Source of the DNA: Cyathus striatus
Taxonomy: Eukaryota; Basidiomycota; Agaricomycetes; Agaricales; Nidulariaceae
Direction of reading: 5' to 3'
Assembly: GCA_025738555.1 (NCBI GenBank)
Contig: JAOVFP010000002.1
Location: 1,178,001 to 1,242,000 of the forward strand
DNA length: 64,000 nucleotides
Shown here: positions 1 to 12,960 of the stretch, piece after piece
How positions within the stretch are numbered: the stretch's first letter is position 1
Layout: each line of letters starts with the position of its first letter
Notes under the pieces: model-generated
The model's input: the letters and a program-made list of their open reading frames with translations, nothing else
Told to the model about the DNA's origin: nothing
Database searches by the model: none
Made by a program: the position numbers and the translations under genes

Positions 1-1159
1 ATCTCCATTTCGCACTCTCATCACAAGCATAGATAGTGTAGGCAAAAGAGCTTCGTTGTCGATGATAAAAGGCTGGACGTCGAGCAATCCGAGGTTGTGG
101 ATAAACCGTGAACAGAGATAAAAGATTAGAGTACGTGGAGGAACATTACACGCATAGACATGAGTACTAAGCACTATAACTGAGTTATAGCGTATGACAG
201 CGAGGCGTAAAAGTGGTGAATTAAGCCAGCTATCGGAGCCACCATGTTGCGCGTATGACATAAAGACAATGTACGATGGGCGAAGTTTCATGAACAGTCA
301 CACGATCGGGTGCCTTGACGGTATCATAGCAGGTGCGTTGACAGAACGACGTCGTTAGCACGCGCTAGATGCGAAGCTATATGGACCAGAAATGCTCAAC
401 AAAGCAAGTTTATCTACCGTGATAATTGTACGACTGCCAGTGCTAGGGTACTAAGCCACCAAGCCAAATGACGCCTAGAGTCGACAGAGAAAACCTGTTA
501 ACCACTACCACAATAGGCCAACGATATACGACATACCTTCAATGCCACCTAGCAAGCATATCCAACCTATTCCCCTCGAGGAAGAAGGTACGCGACGTGT
601 TCGTTCTGATGCTTTTGGCGTATGAGCTGATAAGTCTGTTCGTTCATCTCCAGATGTGATTTCGAGGATTTGATAGTACCGAAGCATCTCCCCGAATCGA
701 TAGTGGTGTAGACGGGTATGAGGGATGGGGGTATGAGGTATGAAGCTTTTGTTGCCAAGCGGCGACCTCAGAACGATGCGTCTGAGCCTGCCGCTGTCAT
801 AAAGTTCTTTGGATGCAGCAATGGACTATCTAGAAGCTGAATAGCTACGACAGGATGTTGTTGGTGGGTGTTCGCTGCCACGTAACAGGCGTACTAGGTA
901 CACTTCGTACCCTAACGAATTTATCCACACCCAACCCCGTCATGCCCTCCTTCGCCCCCCGTCCCCGTACCTGAACACTCCTTCCTGAGAGCGCAAGCAC
1001 CAGATTGAGTGCCATCGGTAACCCGAAAGCTGCGCCTAGGAAGCTGTCTTTGGCCTATACCACAGTGGCAAACAACTGCGCTACGCTCTCCGAGCACTGT
1101 TTTAGAACTGTGGTGACGGACAGACTATTAGCCTGTCGAGGAGGATTGCTAGTTCTGAA
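1..1159. other. No recognisable gene (left edge)
   Basis: Only short open frames occur here, on both strands, and none resembles a known protein or continues across plausible introns. Composition is mixed, with CG-containing stretches. I see no long repeat internal to this stretch. It may be decayed intergenic or transposon-derived DNA, but nothing in it decides that. Confidence 0.5.
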
Positions 1160-1810
1160 CGATGTGAGGCGGAATCAACGTAAGCCATGGAGGAAGGCTG
1201 AAAGGTTAAAGCGTCGAGGGGCTGGCGAATGAGCGGCAGTCCCAGCGAGATCAATACGCCAAATAGAGCCTGGTCATGCTGAAGAGGGGAAAGGCCTGGT
1301 AAACGGTACATGCGAGTGTTCTGACGGAAGCGCTGGAAGGAAGAAGAGGCAGTGTGTGGATGAGACAAGGAGGACTGGATTGAGTGAAGGGCTCAGTTGT
1401 TAATGGCTCGAGGATGGGTCAACGACGTACTTTAGTGGATGATTCGAGCTACCCCCACCATTCATCCTGTAAGGACCGTAGCTTCAAGATCTTCGGACAG
1501 AGAACCCTTCAGACAGGCGTTATGCTAGCTTTAGTTTGAGGAGAGACTCCGATCTCCTGCGAGGAGCGGTTTTCACGATATCTTTTGGCGAGGGCTGGAA
1601 ATTAAACGGCATATCAAGGAAATAGTAGGGCGACGAAGGAGAGAGCTGTATGAGCCACGGTGTCTGTACCAGACTTGAGTCAGTCCACGACGCGCTACAT
1701 CTGCGCTACATTGTTGACAATGTAGACTGACGGCACGCAATTGTTCGGCCCGGCACGGGATCGGCTCACAAGGTTGCCCACGGGCCCTTTCCAACTTCGA
1801 GCCATCACTA
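1160..1810 (+). repeat. Degenerate repeat block R, copy 1
   Basis: The part around 1170-1290 resembles 54749-54900: both contain an AAGCC.TGGAGGAAG run and end in a CAAATAGAGCC run. The part around 1520-1800 resembles 57030-57290: both have a GCTTTAGTTTGAGG run, a GAGCGG run, an AATAGTAG.(A)G run and a CGGCCC...CCCACGGGCC run. Identity by eye is roughly 60-70 %, so this is an old duplication. A related piece lies in reverse orientation near 40990-41110. I see no open frame conserved between copies, so I call it a repeat of unknown nature rather than a gene. Confidence 0.5.
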
Positions 1811-2690
1811 ATGTTTAGTTGGGGACACCCTTGGTGCCGACTACCATACAACCTCACCAATAGCCTCATACGCACTTTCATCTTCTCTCAGTTCATCTTT
1901 CATATCGCTGGATTTATCGCGCAGCGTCGCAATCAATTAATCATGCATCCTTGGTGGGATACAAGCTCTGATAATCTCAATGCGCTGTTGTCGCTGTTCT
2001 CTCTCCTTTCTCACTCTGTTCTCTTCTTATCGACCTTCTCGTGCTGTAATTGTCGTGACTATAATCTTTAATAATATAGCTCTATACATAGCACAGAATA
2101 GCAGAAGGAACTCAATACACAGCCTCTGTACCGCAATGTACAATCATATGGAACTTTTGACATCTATTCAGGATGATTATTTTGAACTGGTGTTCTATTA
2201 GGAGTGCGGCTGAGCGCTTGGTCGTGTTCTTCTCTCGCGTTGTTTCTGATATCAGATTTCAACAGAATCACCGCCGTTATTGGGAGCCTTAAATGATGTT
2301 GATGTTACATTTTTCCACGATCATTGCTGCCAGCTATCTCTGCCATCTCAATTTTCGAATGATATTTGAACGCTCTTCTATCAATTATTACCCCAAGCAC
2401 CTAGCGATTTAGTTAACATGATCAAAGCGAAAACGATATGAATACTACAATGAAATTCAAGCTTTTCGAACTCGGAACCAGTATAGCATCAGTGCTAGAT
2501 AGGCCTTACACTGAGAAGATATGTCAATTCCGTAAGATTGCTGTGAAGTCAAGGCAATGTCTACTGTGCATCAAGATATTATATATACTTCCGCTTCTCG
2601 CCGTAACAGTGTGTGGTGTGAGCATCAATACGTGAAATATCCTCAAATAATACATGTACCGGTAACAACAAGAGCTCACCTCACCACTTT
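1811..2690 (+). repeat. Inverted duplicated block, copy 1 (mate at 62370-63180)
   Basis: This block matches the reverse complement of about 62370-63180 almost end to end. Examples are the GGTGTTCTATTAGGA run near 2190, CAGATTTCAACAGAATCA near 2255, and TGTGCATCAAGATAT near 2565. A short frame read on the minus strand ends at the same place in both copies: residues like REDESAYEAIGE, then two variable residues, W and a stop (TAG here, TAA in the mate). An overlapping frame (KVRM.LLVR.YG.RHQG) is also conserved, so I cannot say which frame, if any, is the protein. The block lies directly upstream of gene A, whereas its mate lies downstream of gene C. Confidence 0.7.
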
Positions 2691-2787
2691 CCCACTTGCT
2701 TTCGTCTTGCCAGCTCTGACTCAGGTTGTGTAATCAACTCCAACGCCGCATTCTCTGCAATTGAACATTGGATAATATCTAGCCGAT

Positions 2788-5486
2788 ATGTTTGATTCAG
2801 CTAAGAACTTCGTGATACAGAGTGGTGCAACGTTTATTGATATCGGCAAGCAATGTTGTAAGTTGACATTGTTTATGTGCTTAAGCAATGCTTAAGTAAG
2901 AAGCTATCATTCACTACATTTATCTTAGATGTCAAGAAGGTCTACTATCCAAGGTCTTCGCGTGGTAACTTCAACACATTTCATCAGGATAACTCTCAAA
3001 TTCTATTGAACCATGATGTAAGTTATGTATAGCCCACTCGTGACTACACACATTCTTATCTCTTTGTGCTTCAAGTATAAACAAATTAGAAGGGGGGATA
3101 TTACCATACTTGAGTGCATCAATGGACCTGTACGGAAAGGAATCCTCTACAATGACTTCATAGTTGAAGTTTCAGGGGAGAACAAGAGGAAAGTGGCACG
3201 GGTCTATCATGGACGGCGCGGCTGTGTGGTGAGTTAATAAAGTACTTTTTAATCTCACATCACAATGCTTATATGATATTGAAGCAACTGAAAAAGGAAT
3301 TGGAAATGTTGTCCAAAATGTGGTAAGCAAGTGATAGTCAAAATTTCTGGAAATTGGATGTTTGACGTCTAGAATATAAGGCCACATCCCAGTATCCCTC
3401 AAGTGTTTGGCATATATAAATCAAATGATACAGCTGGATTGGTATTTCATGGTGATGGTACCAGAACTACGATTTTAGATGCTAGCTTGACATCCGACCA
3501 CAATATAGGAACATATAAAAGACGTTCAGAATATATGGAGTCTCTGCAACCTTTGCAGCGTGCTGCCTTCCATATCCTATATGTAAGTTCGCAATTATAA
3601 GTATGGAAAACCTCTGAGATAGTCATAATAAGGTATCGCATTATATTGTGAGCTAGTCCTTACACAAATGATTTTCAAGTTCATATGCAGGTTTCTGCAG
3701 GATACCTTGGAATATTTATGCCAGCACATTCAAATACTTCGCATTCTACTTAGTACAGATATTCCCATTGAAAATATGGGGAGATTGAATGACCAAATAG
3801 TACTGCATGATGAGCAGGGTATGTTAGATTTTTATGTCGATTCACATGGTACACTTAAAGCTGTTGTTTCGGTAGGCAGCTGTTGTACATTATCCAATGT
3901 TTTGCTTACTGCACCCCATAGATTAGCTATACTCACCCTTATTATTATCCCGTGATGTCGTGGAATACACAGAGGCCGCCAACAAGACTTCCCAAAAGCT
4001 CATTTAATTTGATCCATTCAATTCTCAACCAGAATAACATCATCTCACAACCTAACGTTAGTATGGCACAAGTGATATCTGAATTCCACCATGCATTTCT
4101 CTCAGTAATTCAGACTCAATATATCTTTAACAGCCAGAAATTTGAATGTTATCTTGGGCATCCTGTTATGCTACATCGGCAATACATTCATTACATATCT
4201 GGTCATGTCGAGATCATTCAACAAAAATTTGACAGCAGCTCATGGTTCTGCCATTCCAACTTATTTTACAAGGAAACATCACATTTAAATCAGCTCACAT
4301 GGTAAGGATGAAACATTAGGTATTCACCTATATCTAACCAGCTATCTTACTAGCTTCAAGTTAATACCTGATGCTATAGCCACAGCAAACTTCAAAAATG
4401 TAGATCACTACGAGAATATATCAATTCTGGGAAATTGGGACATCTCTGAAGACAACTATCATAATTGGCCTTACGAGGCATCACAAATACTTGAAAACCG
4501 TGCATTTATTCGTGATATAAATGGCAGTAACAAGTTAGGTATAGGTAATAAATTATTTGATATATATATTCAACAAAAATTTCTGAAGCTCTAAGCAAAT
4601 TTCCTACAGTATCCGGCGTGCAAATTCACATTGGAATTACAATATCTATCTCTGCAATCATCCGTTATGTGGAAAGCAACAAAGATGCGGAAATTTATTT
4701 ATTTATTTCTGACCCAGAGATTGACCCTGTAGATGGAAGGGTTTTGGAGCCACATATATTTTGGTCATTGGAAAAGTCGGGAGCCAAGCCGCTAACAGAA
4801 TTTTCTGCTGCTTTGATGGGGCTCTCTACATGTGCAAGTGTAGTCATGATTCCAATGATAAGTTACTGGGGTAGCTTTTACTATGAGGCCCTCTGTGACC
4901 TTTACAAAATGTGTGCGCTAAAGACATCTGATGTCTCAAGACCCATTGGACGATCTGGGCTTGCATCCAGTAAACAAGGTATTTGAATCAATTATTTCTT
5001 TATGCTCATATCAAAATTCACAACCAAGATTTACTAGTACAACGAAAAAAACCATTTTCATACATAGAAGATAAAGGCATACAATATTTTAAAACAGTCC
5101 ATGAAAATATGAAACACAGAGAATGGTCACTCCAGCCCCCCTTCAGAGAACGGACTAAATCTTATATAGAGGGAGGCATGAGAGATTTCTGGGCTGAGGA
5201 AAGATATTGCCTGCATAAAATGTCACCAAACATTTCATCCCTGTCTTGGATTGGAGTTACAACCTTGGAAGATGGATTTGCAGTACTAGGAACAGTATAT
5301 GACACAAGAGAACGTAGAAAAGAATGTAGAAGCCGCTGCAAAGACATTTATGAAGCAATGTTATCGCACATAGCTGACAATGACGAGTGGGAAAAGATTT
5401 CACATGTGGATATAGATGATGGGGGCTCGGATACAGATCATTTCAAAGAGCTGTCCAAGAGCCCTGCTACTTCATTTGATAACTAA
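2788..5486 (+). CDS. Degenerate kinase-like agaricomycete family protein, paralogue A
   Basis: Eleven exons can be joined: 2788-2857, 2929-3017, 3076-3228, 3285-3322, 3381-3457, 3509-3582, 3701-3871, 3922-4301, 4354-4544, 4610-4978, 5029-5486. They give 2070 nt, 689 residues. The start is the ATG opening MFDSAKNFVIQ, a motif shared with paralogues B and C. Next come a kinase N-lobe-like part (VEVSGENKRKVARVYHG, a helix QLKKELEMLSKM, then PHPSIPQVFGI and a hinge-like LVFH), a middle part with DFYVDSHG, and a C-terminal part with FWSLEKSG, ISSLSWIGVTTLEDGF and an acidic tail. No HRD or DFG catalytic motif is visible, so kinase activity is unlikely. Similar large families expand in agaricomycetes; their function is unknown to me. 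Oddity: without the 58-nt intron 3018-3075 there is a stop and a frameshift. The 3' UTR resembles that of C. Confidence 0.8.
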
Positions 5487-7089
5487 ATTTTGCATAGTAC
5501 ACTCTTAGTACTTACTGAACTTCGGTATAACCTAGATTTTTTCTTCTATATTTAACATTTCGATTTCTATGTTATTTATACAGTTCTAGAACTATGAATT
5601 TAACTGGTGTCCAGCAGAAAACAAGTACTATGCTAGGTATTGGAAATGCACACATGCAGCATGATGGATGTTCCGAGCTCACTAAAAACCAACCACCAAC
5701 TTCTTTAAACCTGATATGCTAGTAAATGTAAATGACGTACTTTAATTTTAATTTTCTCGTTCCGAATTTATGGAACTTCCACCTGAGCGCGTGAGTAGGA
5801 CATAGCGGGGAGGGGCTGAGTTCCTGTGCCACCTCCCATAATTTACTAAGGGATATAAACAAATAAACTTATAAAAAACATAAAACTCCGCCTCAGTATG
5901 GTTTAAAAACAATTTAAACAAATACATACCACTTTCATTCAAAAACACACAGTCCTGTTGCATTTGCTAGCACCAGATAAATCCCACTATGCATTATGAC
6001 GAGCCCCAGAGTTACAGACCAACCAGAAAGGCGCACAGAGTTGAAAGAAGAACCTAGAACCCTAGAATAAGCCCAGAACCTGAGAACTATGCCAAAGCTA
6101 TGCAGACAGTGCACTAGCTAAGCACAGAACGACGCCGATAGACCACACGCAACCTATGCGCAGATCACAAGAAAAGTAGGGATAGCAGTATGAGAGACAC
6201 ATTGCAGTGATAGCGTTTTGTTGCGATACTGTTGCGCCACGCGCACTTGATGATATAAGCAACGCCCGAAATAGAAATAGATTGACGTGCCACCCATATG
6301 GGTGCCCGTCGTGACATAGACACACGTGCAATTGGTTGCAGCAATGGCTGGGCTAGAACAACAGAGAAACCTAGGAATAAAATTAGTAATTAGTATAGAC
6401 CCAATCTGTAGCTAGATATGTCCATAATTGTATATAGATGAGCGAGGTGGGAAATAAATGGCAGGAACTGCCAGGCATTCTTCCCTCCCACGGATAGGGC
6501 GGTTCAGACGAGATACAGACTAGAATCAGAATTGTTACATACCGAATTGATAGTGTTGAATTGAATTTGAATTTAAATATCTTGACTTTGAATACCTTGA
6601 CACATACCGAAAATTAGCCCAAGTTCAATTGATCTAATTATAACTTGTTCTATTTTTGCAATTGATACCATTGTGCGCCTCAAACTTACTGAATCTACAC
6701 CTCGGGATATTAAGTTTATAATACTATTTAGGATTTCTATTCTAAGTATTTTAAGTATTACTTAAAACTCGTCGTGTGACTCAACAAACCCATCACTATT
6801 CAAAACTCCCCCTTGTCTCTGATTCCCTCCTTTCTATGGTATGTACTCTTCCTATGCACCTTCTTTCTGACTCCCAGAGCCCACAATGGTGCCACATCTC
6901 ACTTGTCCTTTCCCTTCACTTCAGACTACTTATCTTGCCTGCTCAGAACCATGGACAGTGTATTATGGAATACCTTGGGGGTGCTATGAGATATTTTGGG
7001 TCATCATTAGTTGAAGGTGATGAGCTCCTGCATTACTAAGGTATATATGGTACAGAACCATGTTCATCACGTGGTATGTGACCTTTGTG
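5487..7089. other. No recognisable gene
   Basis: The first 150 bases are the 3' flank of gene A and share scattered matches, such as a CAGCAGAAAA-like run, with the 3' flank of gene C. Beyond that only short frames without protein-like features occur. The region from about 6540 to 6760 is AT-rich with TTGAATTTGAA-type low complexity. No tandem or inverted repeat stands out. Confidence 0.5.
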
Positions 7090-7097
7090 ACTTACAG

Positions 7098-7798
7098 TAG
7101 TGTTGCCACGGTTCGACTCGAAAACCATGAACCATACAAGTGGGACTGAAAAAAGCTGAGTTGAGTCAACATTGTTGACTTCTGGTTCTCACGACCTGAC
7201 TTCCAGATGAGGTTGACTCAAAGTCAACTTAGTCACTTTAAGTCGCACAAAAAGTCTCATATATCAGCTTTCCAGCACAGTCTACCCCATATGGCGGAAT
7301 GTTCTGCATATCAAGTCAATATAGCATACATTTTAATTGAGGGATAATTTCTACGTGTTCTTAGCTTTAATTATGGTGTTTTACAAATAGTGTGTTGTGA
7401 ATCATATCTTTACTTTAGTAACTTATTGGTAGGCACCCACCACCAAGTGTACACACACAATGTCAGCCCTGTGCAATAAGTGCCTGTGTTCCTTCAACTT
7501 CCACTTTCATTTCTCTGCAACAATTGTGACTTTAAACATGAACCATATCACAAAAATCATTGTAAGTTTCTGCATATGTGTATAAAATAGAATATATCAT
7601 TTATATTTTCATTCAGAGTGAGTTTTACTAGTAAAAATCTCAATAACATCTGATTTATATGTGTAAGTCAATAACTTAGTTGCAAGTCAAGTCAAGTGCA
7701 TCACTCAGGCACAACTCGACTCGACCCTTCTGTTGTCAACTCCATAAAACCAGTAGAAGTTAAACCAAGTGGAGTGGAGTCGAACCATGGCAACACTA
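7098..7798. mobile_element. Non-autonomous hAT-like TIR element, 701 bp
   Basis: Both ends carry the inverted repeat TAGTGTTGCCAYGGTTCGAC, one mismatch apart. The element is bordered by a perfect 8-bp direct repeat ACTTACAG (7090-7097 and 7799-7806), the target-duplication length typical of hAT transposons. Subterminal regions are rich in GTTGAGTCAAC and CAACTCGACTCGAC motifs, as expected for transposase binding sites. There is no open frame of useful length, so it must depend on a transposase elsewhere. The superfamily assignment is inference from target-duplication length; the boundaries are directly visible. Confidence 0.88.
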
Positions 7799-7806
7799 AC
7801 TTACAG

Positions 7807-10284
7807 ATTCCCATGCTGTTGGATTCAAGTCGGATTGATGAAAAGTCATGTTAAAAAATAGGTATCTACAAGTTAGTAGCATATTTACATAGCTGTATAA
7901 TAGAGAAATAAGCTGCTGTGATAAATGTATGCACATTAATATTCTATGTATTTAATATAGTGAGTGTTGCAATTGGATGAAGGATTTAAAAAGCTGTCAA
8001 AAGCCCCACCCTGAATCACAGTGTGACCACTGGCAAGTGCACAAAGCTCTTTGTAATTGGGGCCTGTTTCACAAAGACTAGATGTGGCTATGGTTAGCTG
8101 AGTTTGCAGTACAGATCCAAATGAAGAAAATATTATCTGAGTGGTTCAAGCTCAGGCTCTTAATATGTATCTAAGCAATAATTTATTACTGTAGTTGGAT
8201 CTGTACTAGACTCCTGATTAACAGCATAATGAGAAGTATCTACAAGAGTTATTAGACAATATGTCATGAAGACATATAGTCACTAACCATGACACCTCCA
8301 GCCACACATCTCCTGGTATCCTACCCCAGGTGGGGCATCCCAAGAATTATACTTTACAGCCACATTTTCACTCAACTGAATCCCTTCTTACTTCACATGA
8401 TACTTAGAACAATACCTCAATATTAGGTAGACACTACAATGTCACAACATATGGTTTACCATTACCGACATAAAATACAGGATTTTTTTTAAAAAAAAAA
8501 GACATATAGTAGCACAGTGCACACTGCATTGTCATCATTCTCAGTTTATTTTTCTTCTCTTTTTGACCCTAGCACAACACCCTATATTCTTAATAGGACC
8601 TTTCTTTTGTTTATACATGCAATAATATAGGAGTTATGTATGTGTGACAACTCAAGAGCATGATATGTGGGTTTGTTGGGTTCTGTATCATACATACCTC
8701 AGTATGAAGGGCGAAGCAACAAAGTGTAGAGTCCACATTGGGCTGCCAGCTGCCAGTGGACACATATTCCCACTACCTTTTAAGGTAGTAGAGTTATGGA
8801 GTGTACCAGATTCTTGCAGTTATGTGGGGAATTTTATGCTGTGTATTCTTTTCAAAGTTGTCTTTTGAAATTCCTAATGTATACTCCCCTGTTTCCTCTC
8901 TTCATCTTTACACTCCTCCATCTCTCATGTGCATGAAACCTATTATTCATTAATTTAAACTAAAGACAAAAATTATAACCAATAATTTTGCAAGCAGAAA
9001 GTGTCCTGCATCTCCATCTTAGGAGTAGCTTGTATAAGAAATATCTTCCAAGTTCAAACTATAAACCTTGTCAATATCATGGGGCTTACAAGAATTTCAG
9101 TTGATGCTAATTTCTTTCAAGTGAAATTAAGTAACATTCAAGTTGCAATTGAGTGACAACTCAAGATTCAAGTAACAAAAAAAAATTAAGTCCATAATGA
9201 TGTGTTGTCATATCCCATATCGCCTACCTCTGGACTCCTATGCCTTTACTCCACCTTCACCTTTGTTTACTCCGGACTTTGATTACATTCTTAGTATTAC
9301 TTATTGCTTACTGTACATAGATTACTTTCATTTCCTTCTTCTGCTCTACTGAGCTATCCCCTCAGTAATGTAGTATACATCTCGTAGTGAGTCACTTATC
9401 ATTCTTAAGTGTGCCACTATCAGTTTTACTTTACACCACCATACACACTCACTTCTCCGACGTGTTTTATTATGTTTAATTAGTTATAGTCTTCATTCTA
9501 CATACACCTACCCTGACCGTACTTCTCCACTGGCCTTTACTTACTCCGAGTCTCTAGTATTTAAGTAGTACTCGATTTGTACTTAGACTTTAGTTTCGTA
9601 TTGAACTATGTCCTCACCCTTCAGTCTGACTTGAGTTACATCTCTCATCCCCTTGTCTCTTGTCTTCTCCAAAGGGCTCGCCCTTACTCCGAAATACAGG
9701 ACCAGGAATCCCAGGGGCGCAGCACATAAGCTGAAGCTGAAGTTCTACCCCCTGAGTTCTCGTTCTCCACTTTTGTCTCATACTCACCCCTCGCTTCTCC
9801 ACAGTCACCCTCTTGTACTCCGCTGCCAAGTCAGGCTAGGGGCACGGTCTTGACATGTGTATTTAATACATTTCTTGTACTCTACACTACTCTCATATCT
9901 CCCCTCCATTCTGCCCCCACCAACCATTTCCTTCAATGTTCTCACATTGTTCAAAATTTCCCATGCATCTTCATCAGGAAAACCTCAAAATTATAATTCT
10001 ATATAGTTTACTAGATCTTTGAAAATTTTGCCAAATTAACACATTTAGCATATATGAATCAAGACTAGGCAAAATTTTACACATGAATTACAAAATTACA
10101 AAATTTTTGGTAAGCTTTGTATAATCTTATAGATTTTACATAAATTTTTATACATTATAATGCATATAGGTGGAGGGGATAATTTTATACAATTAACTGG
10201 TATAGATGTCCATCTGTAAAAGAGTTAACATAGAATGTCTTGCATTGATCCAATACATTGCTACTTGTCCATTCCAGGCAGCAA
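7807..10284. other. AT-rich intergenic DNA without a recognisable gene
   Basis: Short frames only. The stretch 9220-9850 is pyrimidine-rich with scattered ACTCC and CTTACTCCG motifs. An 8-T run followed by a 10-A run sits near 8480. A GGGGCCTGTTTCACAAAG run near 8055 resembles the end of some fungal MITEs, but I found no inverted mate in the window. I see nothing else that can be supported. Confidence 0.45.
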
Positions 10285-12299
10285 GAACATTCCAGGCACA
10301 CACAAAAGTGAGCATGAGTTGAGCATGCATGCTCACCTATTGAGCGTGAAAATTCGACCCTGTGTGTGATGTGAGTGTGAATATTCTATACATGAGCATG
10401 AATAATCCTTATATGAGCGTGAGCCAACTGGCTGTCTTATATCAACTACATACTGAATAATTGGCATAGTAAAGCATGTTTTTAATACAATTTGGTACAT
10501 CAGGAAAAAATGACAAGGTGATGTAGTGTTCCATAGTCTGTATAGTAGCCATAGTCGGCTAGACAAGTCCCCAATACTTAGATTCACATAGTCACCTGCC
10601 CTCCTATCATAGATCGGGATAGACCATATAGCCGAGGTGGCTATCTCAGTAGATCCATAAGACCATGCAGGTTGAAATATAGCAACACTTGTCTATCGTG
10701 CTATGGAGATATATAGACAAGGATAGACCACCTCCAATCAATGCTATTCCATATTTGCATTTCACAATAATACATACACACAGCTAAAAAATGAACAATA
10801 AAATCAAATATATTAGGGTAGTAGTACTTATACAGGAGGTAACTATGTAGTAGGTACAGGAACAATTACCACCTGCCTGTGAGCAACCTCACTAGTACTA
10901 ACTCGTGAAAGATATATCAAGGTAGTGCTGGCAATTATTTGTGGTGCAGGATACATTCAAGAGGCATATAGAGGACACAGGAGAAGGGAATGGGGTCAAA
11001 GCATCTTCGATACAGGTGGAAAAAGCGAAGCATTGGTGTTCATGCAGCTCATACAGCATTGATGGAGAACATGAGGATTTTGAGGAAAGTATCAGAGAGG
11101 GACATGCCAGAGGTGAGCTACGCACAGGGAACCAGAAGCATGAGGTTGTTTCACAGTGTGAGAGGAGGTGAAGGTATGGAGGATCGATGACATAGGCTGG
11201 ACAGAGGAGGGATTTGAGGAAGGTGCCGAAGAGGGAGAGGCCCTTAGTGGGAGAGGTAGGTGTTTAGAATGTAGTCTGCAATTGATACAAGTTAGTAAAA
11301 GAAACATAAAGTGTACAAAGGCAAACTTACAAGTTTTCCACTTGCAATAGTCATCCTATCAGTGTGAAGAACATAAGACAGAGGGTGAAACTGAAGGTCA
11401 AAGACACTAACATTAGAAACATCCTATACTATGATTGCAAAATCTGAGAATGATGTTCTGAAAGTTGAGACGAAGCCAGAGAAGAGAGGTGAAGAGAGGG
11501 GAGGGAGAGGCAGGGAGACAGGATGATGGTGGATGCGAAATAAGAGCAGGTGTCGAAAATCCGAAGGGCTAAACCGGAGCGAGTGAACAAACAAAGCAAA
11601 ATTGATCGATGCGGTCATGTGACACAAAATCTGCGCGGTTCACATAAGTTCCACATGCAACAGTAGACAGCCTCCAACCTCTCGGCTCCTGCTCAAAGCA
11701 TTCCACCTGCGTGCTCAATCATTCACTCTCCTTTATTTTAGAATAGAAATTATAATAGAGCATAATGATATATAACAAACATGTAATACATACATAGTAT
11801 ATAGTGTACAATATATAATCTATAGACTACTATGCAGGTACATCTATTGAACACATAGTTAATGTAGTCTCTGTAACTTTCACGTAAGTCTCTACTGATC
11901 TCTGTACATCTCACCAAATCTATTTAGAGCTCTGGAACTCCCTTAATGTCTATAGTGTGCTATACTGACTATGCGAAGCAGTATATATGGCCCAGATCAA
12001 TGCCGGCTACAGGTCTTGGCACTTGATTACGCAACCAGATCCGTGTTTCCTGATGTATATACTAAGCACTGTAATGTAATAATTGAAGAACACCAGTGGG
12101 TTTTATATATATTTCATTGTTATTGTCTTCTTTATGAGTGTATATTGATTTAAAATGTATACCAATGATCCAGAGTGTTTAGATATGACTTAGAGTGTAT
12201 ATAAATGATTCAGAGAGTGTACATATGATCTACAAGTTGAAAAAATGACTCAGAGAGTGTAGCAGTAATTCAGACTAACAGTTAAAATTCTATATAGAG

Positions 12300-12545
12300 C
12301 TAGAGAATGGTATATATTGAACAGTAGAAACAGGGGAAGTTTATAATGAAGCAGGGGGCTCAGAAAATTACAGGAAGCTTTACAATGAAGCAGGAAAATT
12401 CAGAACAAGGCAGGGGGATTCACAGTGAAGCAGAGACCATGGGAAATTCAAAACAAAGAATGGGGCTTTACAGCGAAGTAGGGAACTTCAGAACAAGGAA
12501 GGGGGCTTAATAACAAAGCAGGGAAATTCACAACGAAGCAGGGAG
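12300..12545 (+). repeat. Degenerate minisatellite, about 40-bp unit
   Basis: Units contain GAAGCAGG(G) followed by a variable segment with TTCAGAACAA or TTACAATGAAG, repeated about six times with substitutions. It lies within the 10.3-13.4 kb TIR element and has no coding sense. Confidence 0.6.
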
Positions 12546-12599
12546 CAATACAGGATAGATTACTACCTATCACACATATTTGCATTGTATAACTGCATG

Positions 12600-12960
12600 T
12601 CAGTATGATATTTACACTCATGCTCAATGCCCTTTGATTTGAGCATGAGCATGATAGGTATTCTATCACATTTATAATACTTATTTACACTTGCACTCAA
12701 TGTCCTTTAACTTGAGTGTGAGCATGATTGGCATTTTTACTCATGCTCACAAATATTACACTTGCATTCAACTTGAGCATGAGTATAATTGGTATTCCTA
12801 TTCACGCTCACAAGTATTACACTCACACTCAATGTCCTTTAACTTGAGCATAAGTGTGGTATTCCTATTCATGCTCACAAGTATTACACTCATGCTCAAT
12901 GTCTGAGTGTGATTGGTATTCCTATTCATGCTCACAAATATTGCACTTGCAACTTACTTT
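12600..12960 (+). repeat. Degenerate tandem repeat, about 60-70-bp unit
   Basis: Units contain CACTCATGCTCAATGTCC, TTGAGTGTGAGCATG and ATTGGTATTCCTATTC, repeated about four to five times. The CTCATGCTCA and TGAGCATGA motifs are the same as those near both ends of the surrounding element, so the array may be amplified subterminal binding sites (inference). Confidence 0.65.

Noticed and set aside
2788..5486. Active protein kinase
   Set aside because: Only N-lobe-like and hinge-like motifs are visible; HRD and DFG equivalents and the invariant lysine context are absent in A and C.
8470..8500. T-run/A-run as a retroposon poly(A) tail
   Set aside because: No LINE or SINE body and no target duplication adjoin it; slippage in AT-rich DNA is sufficient.
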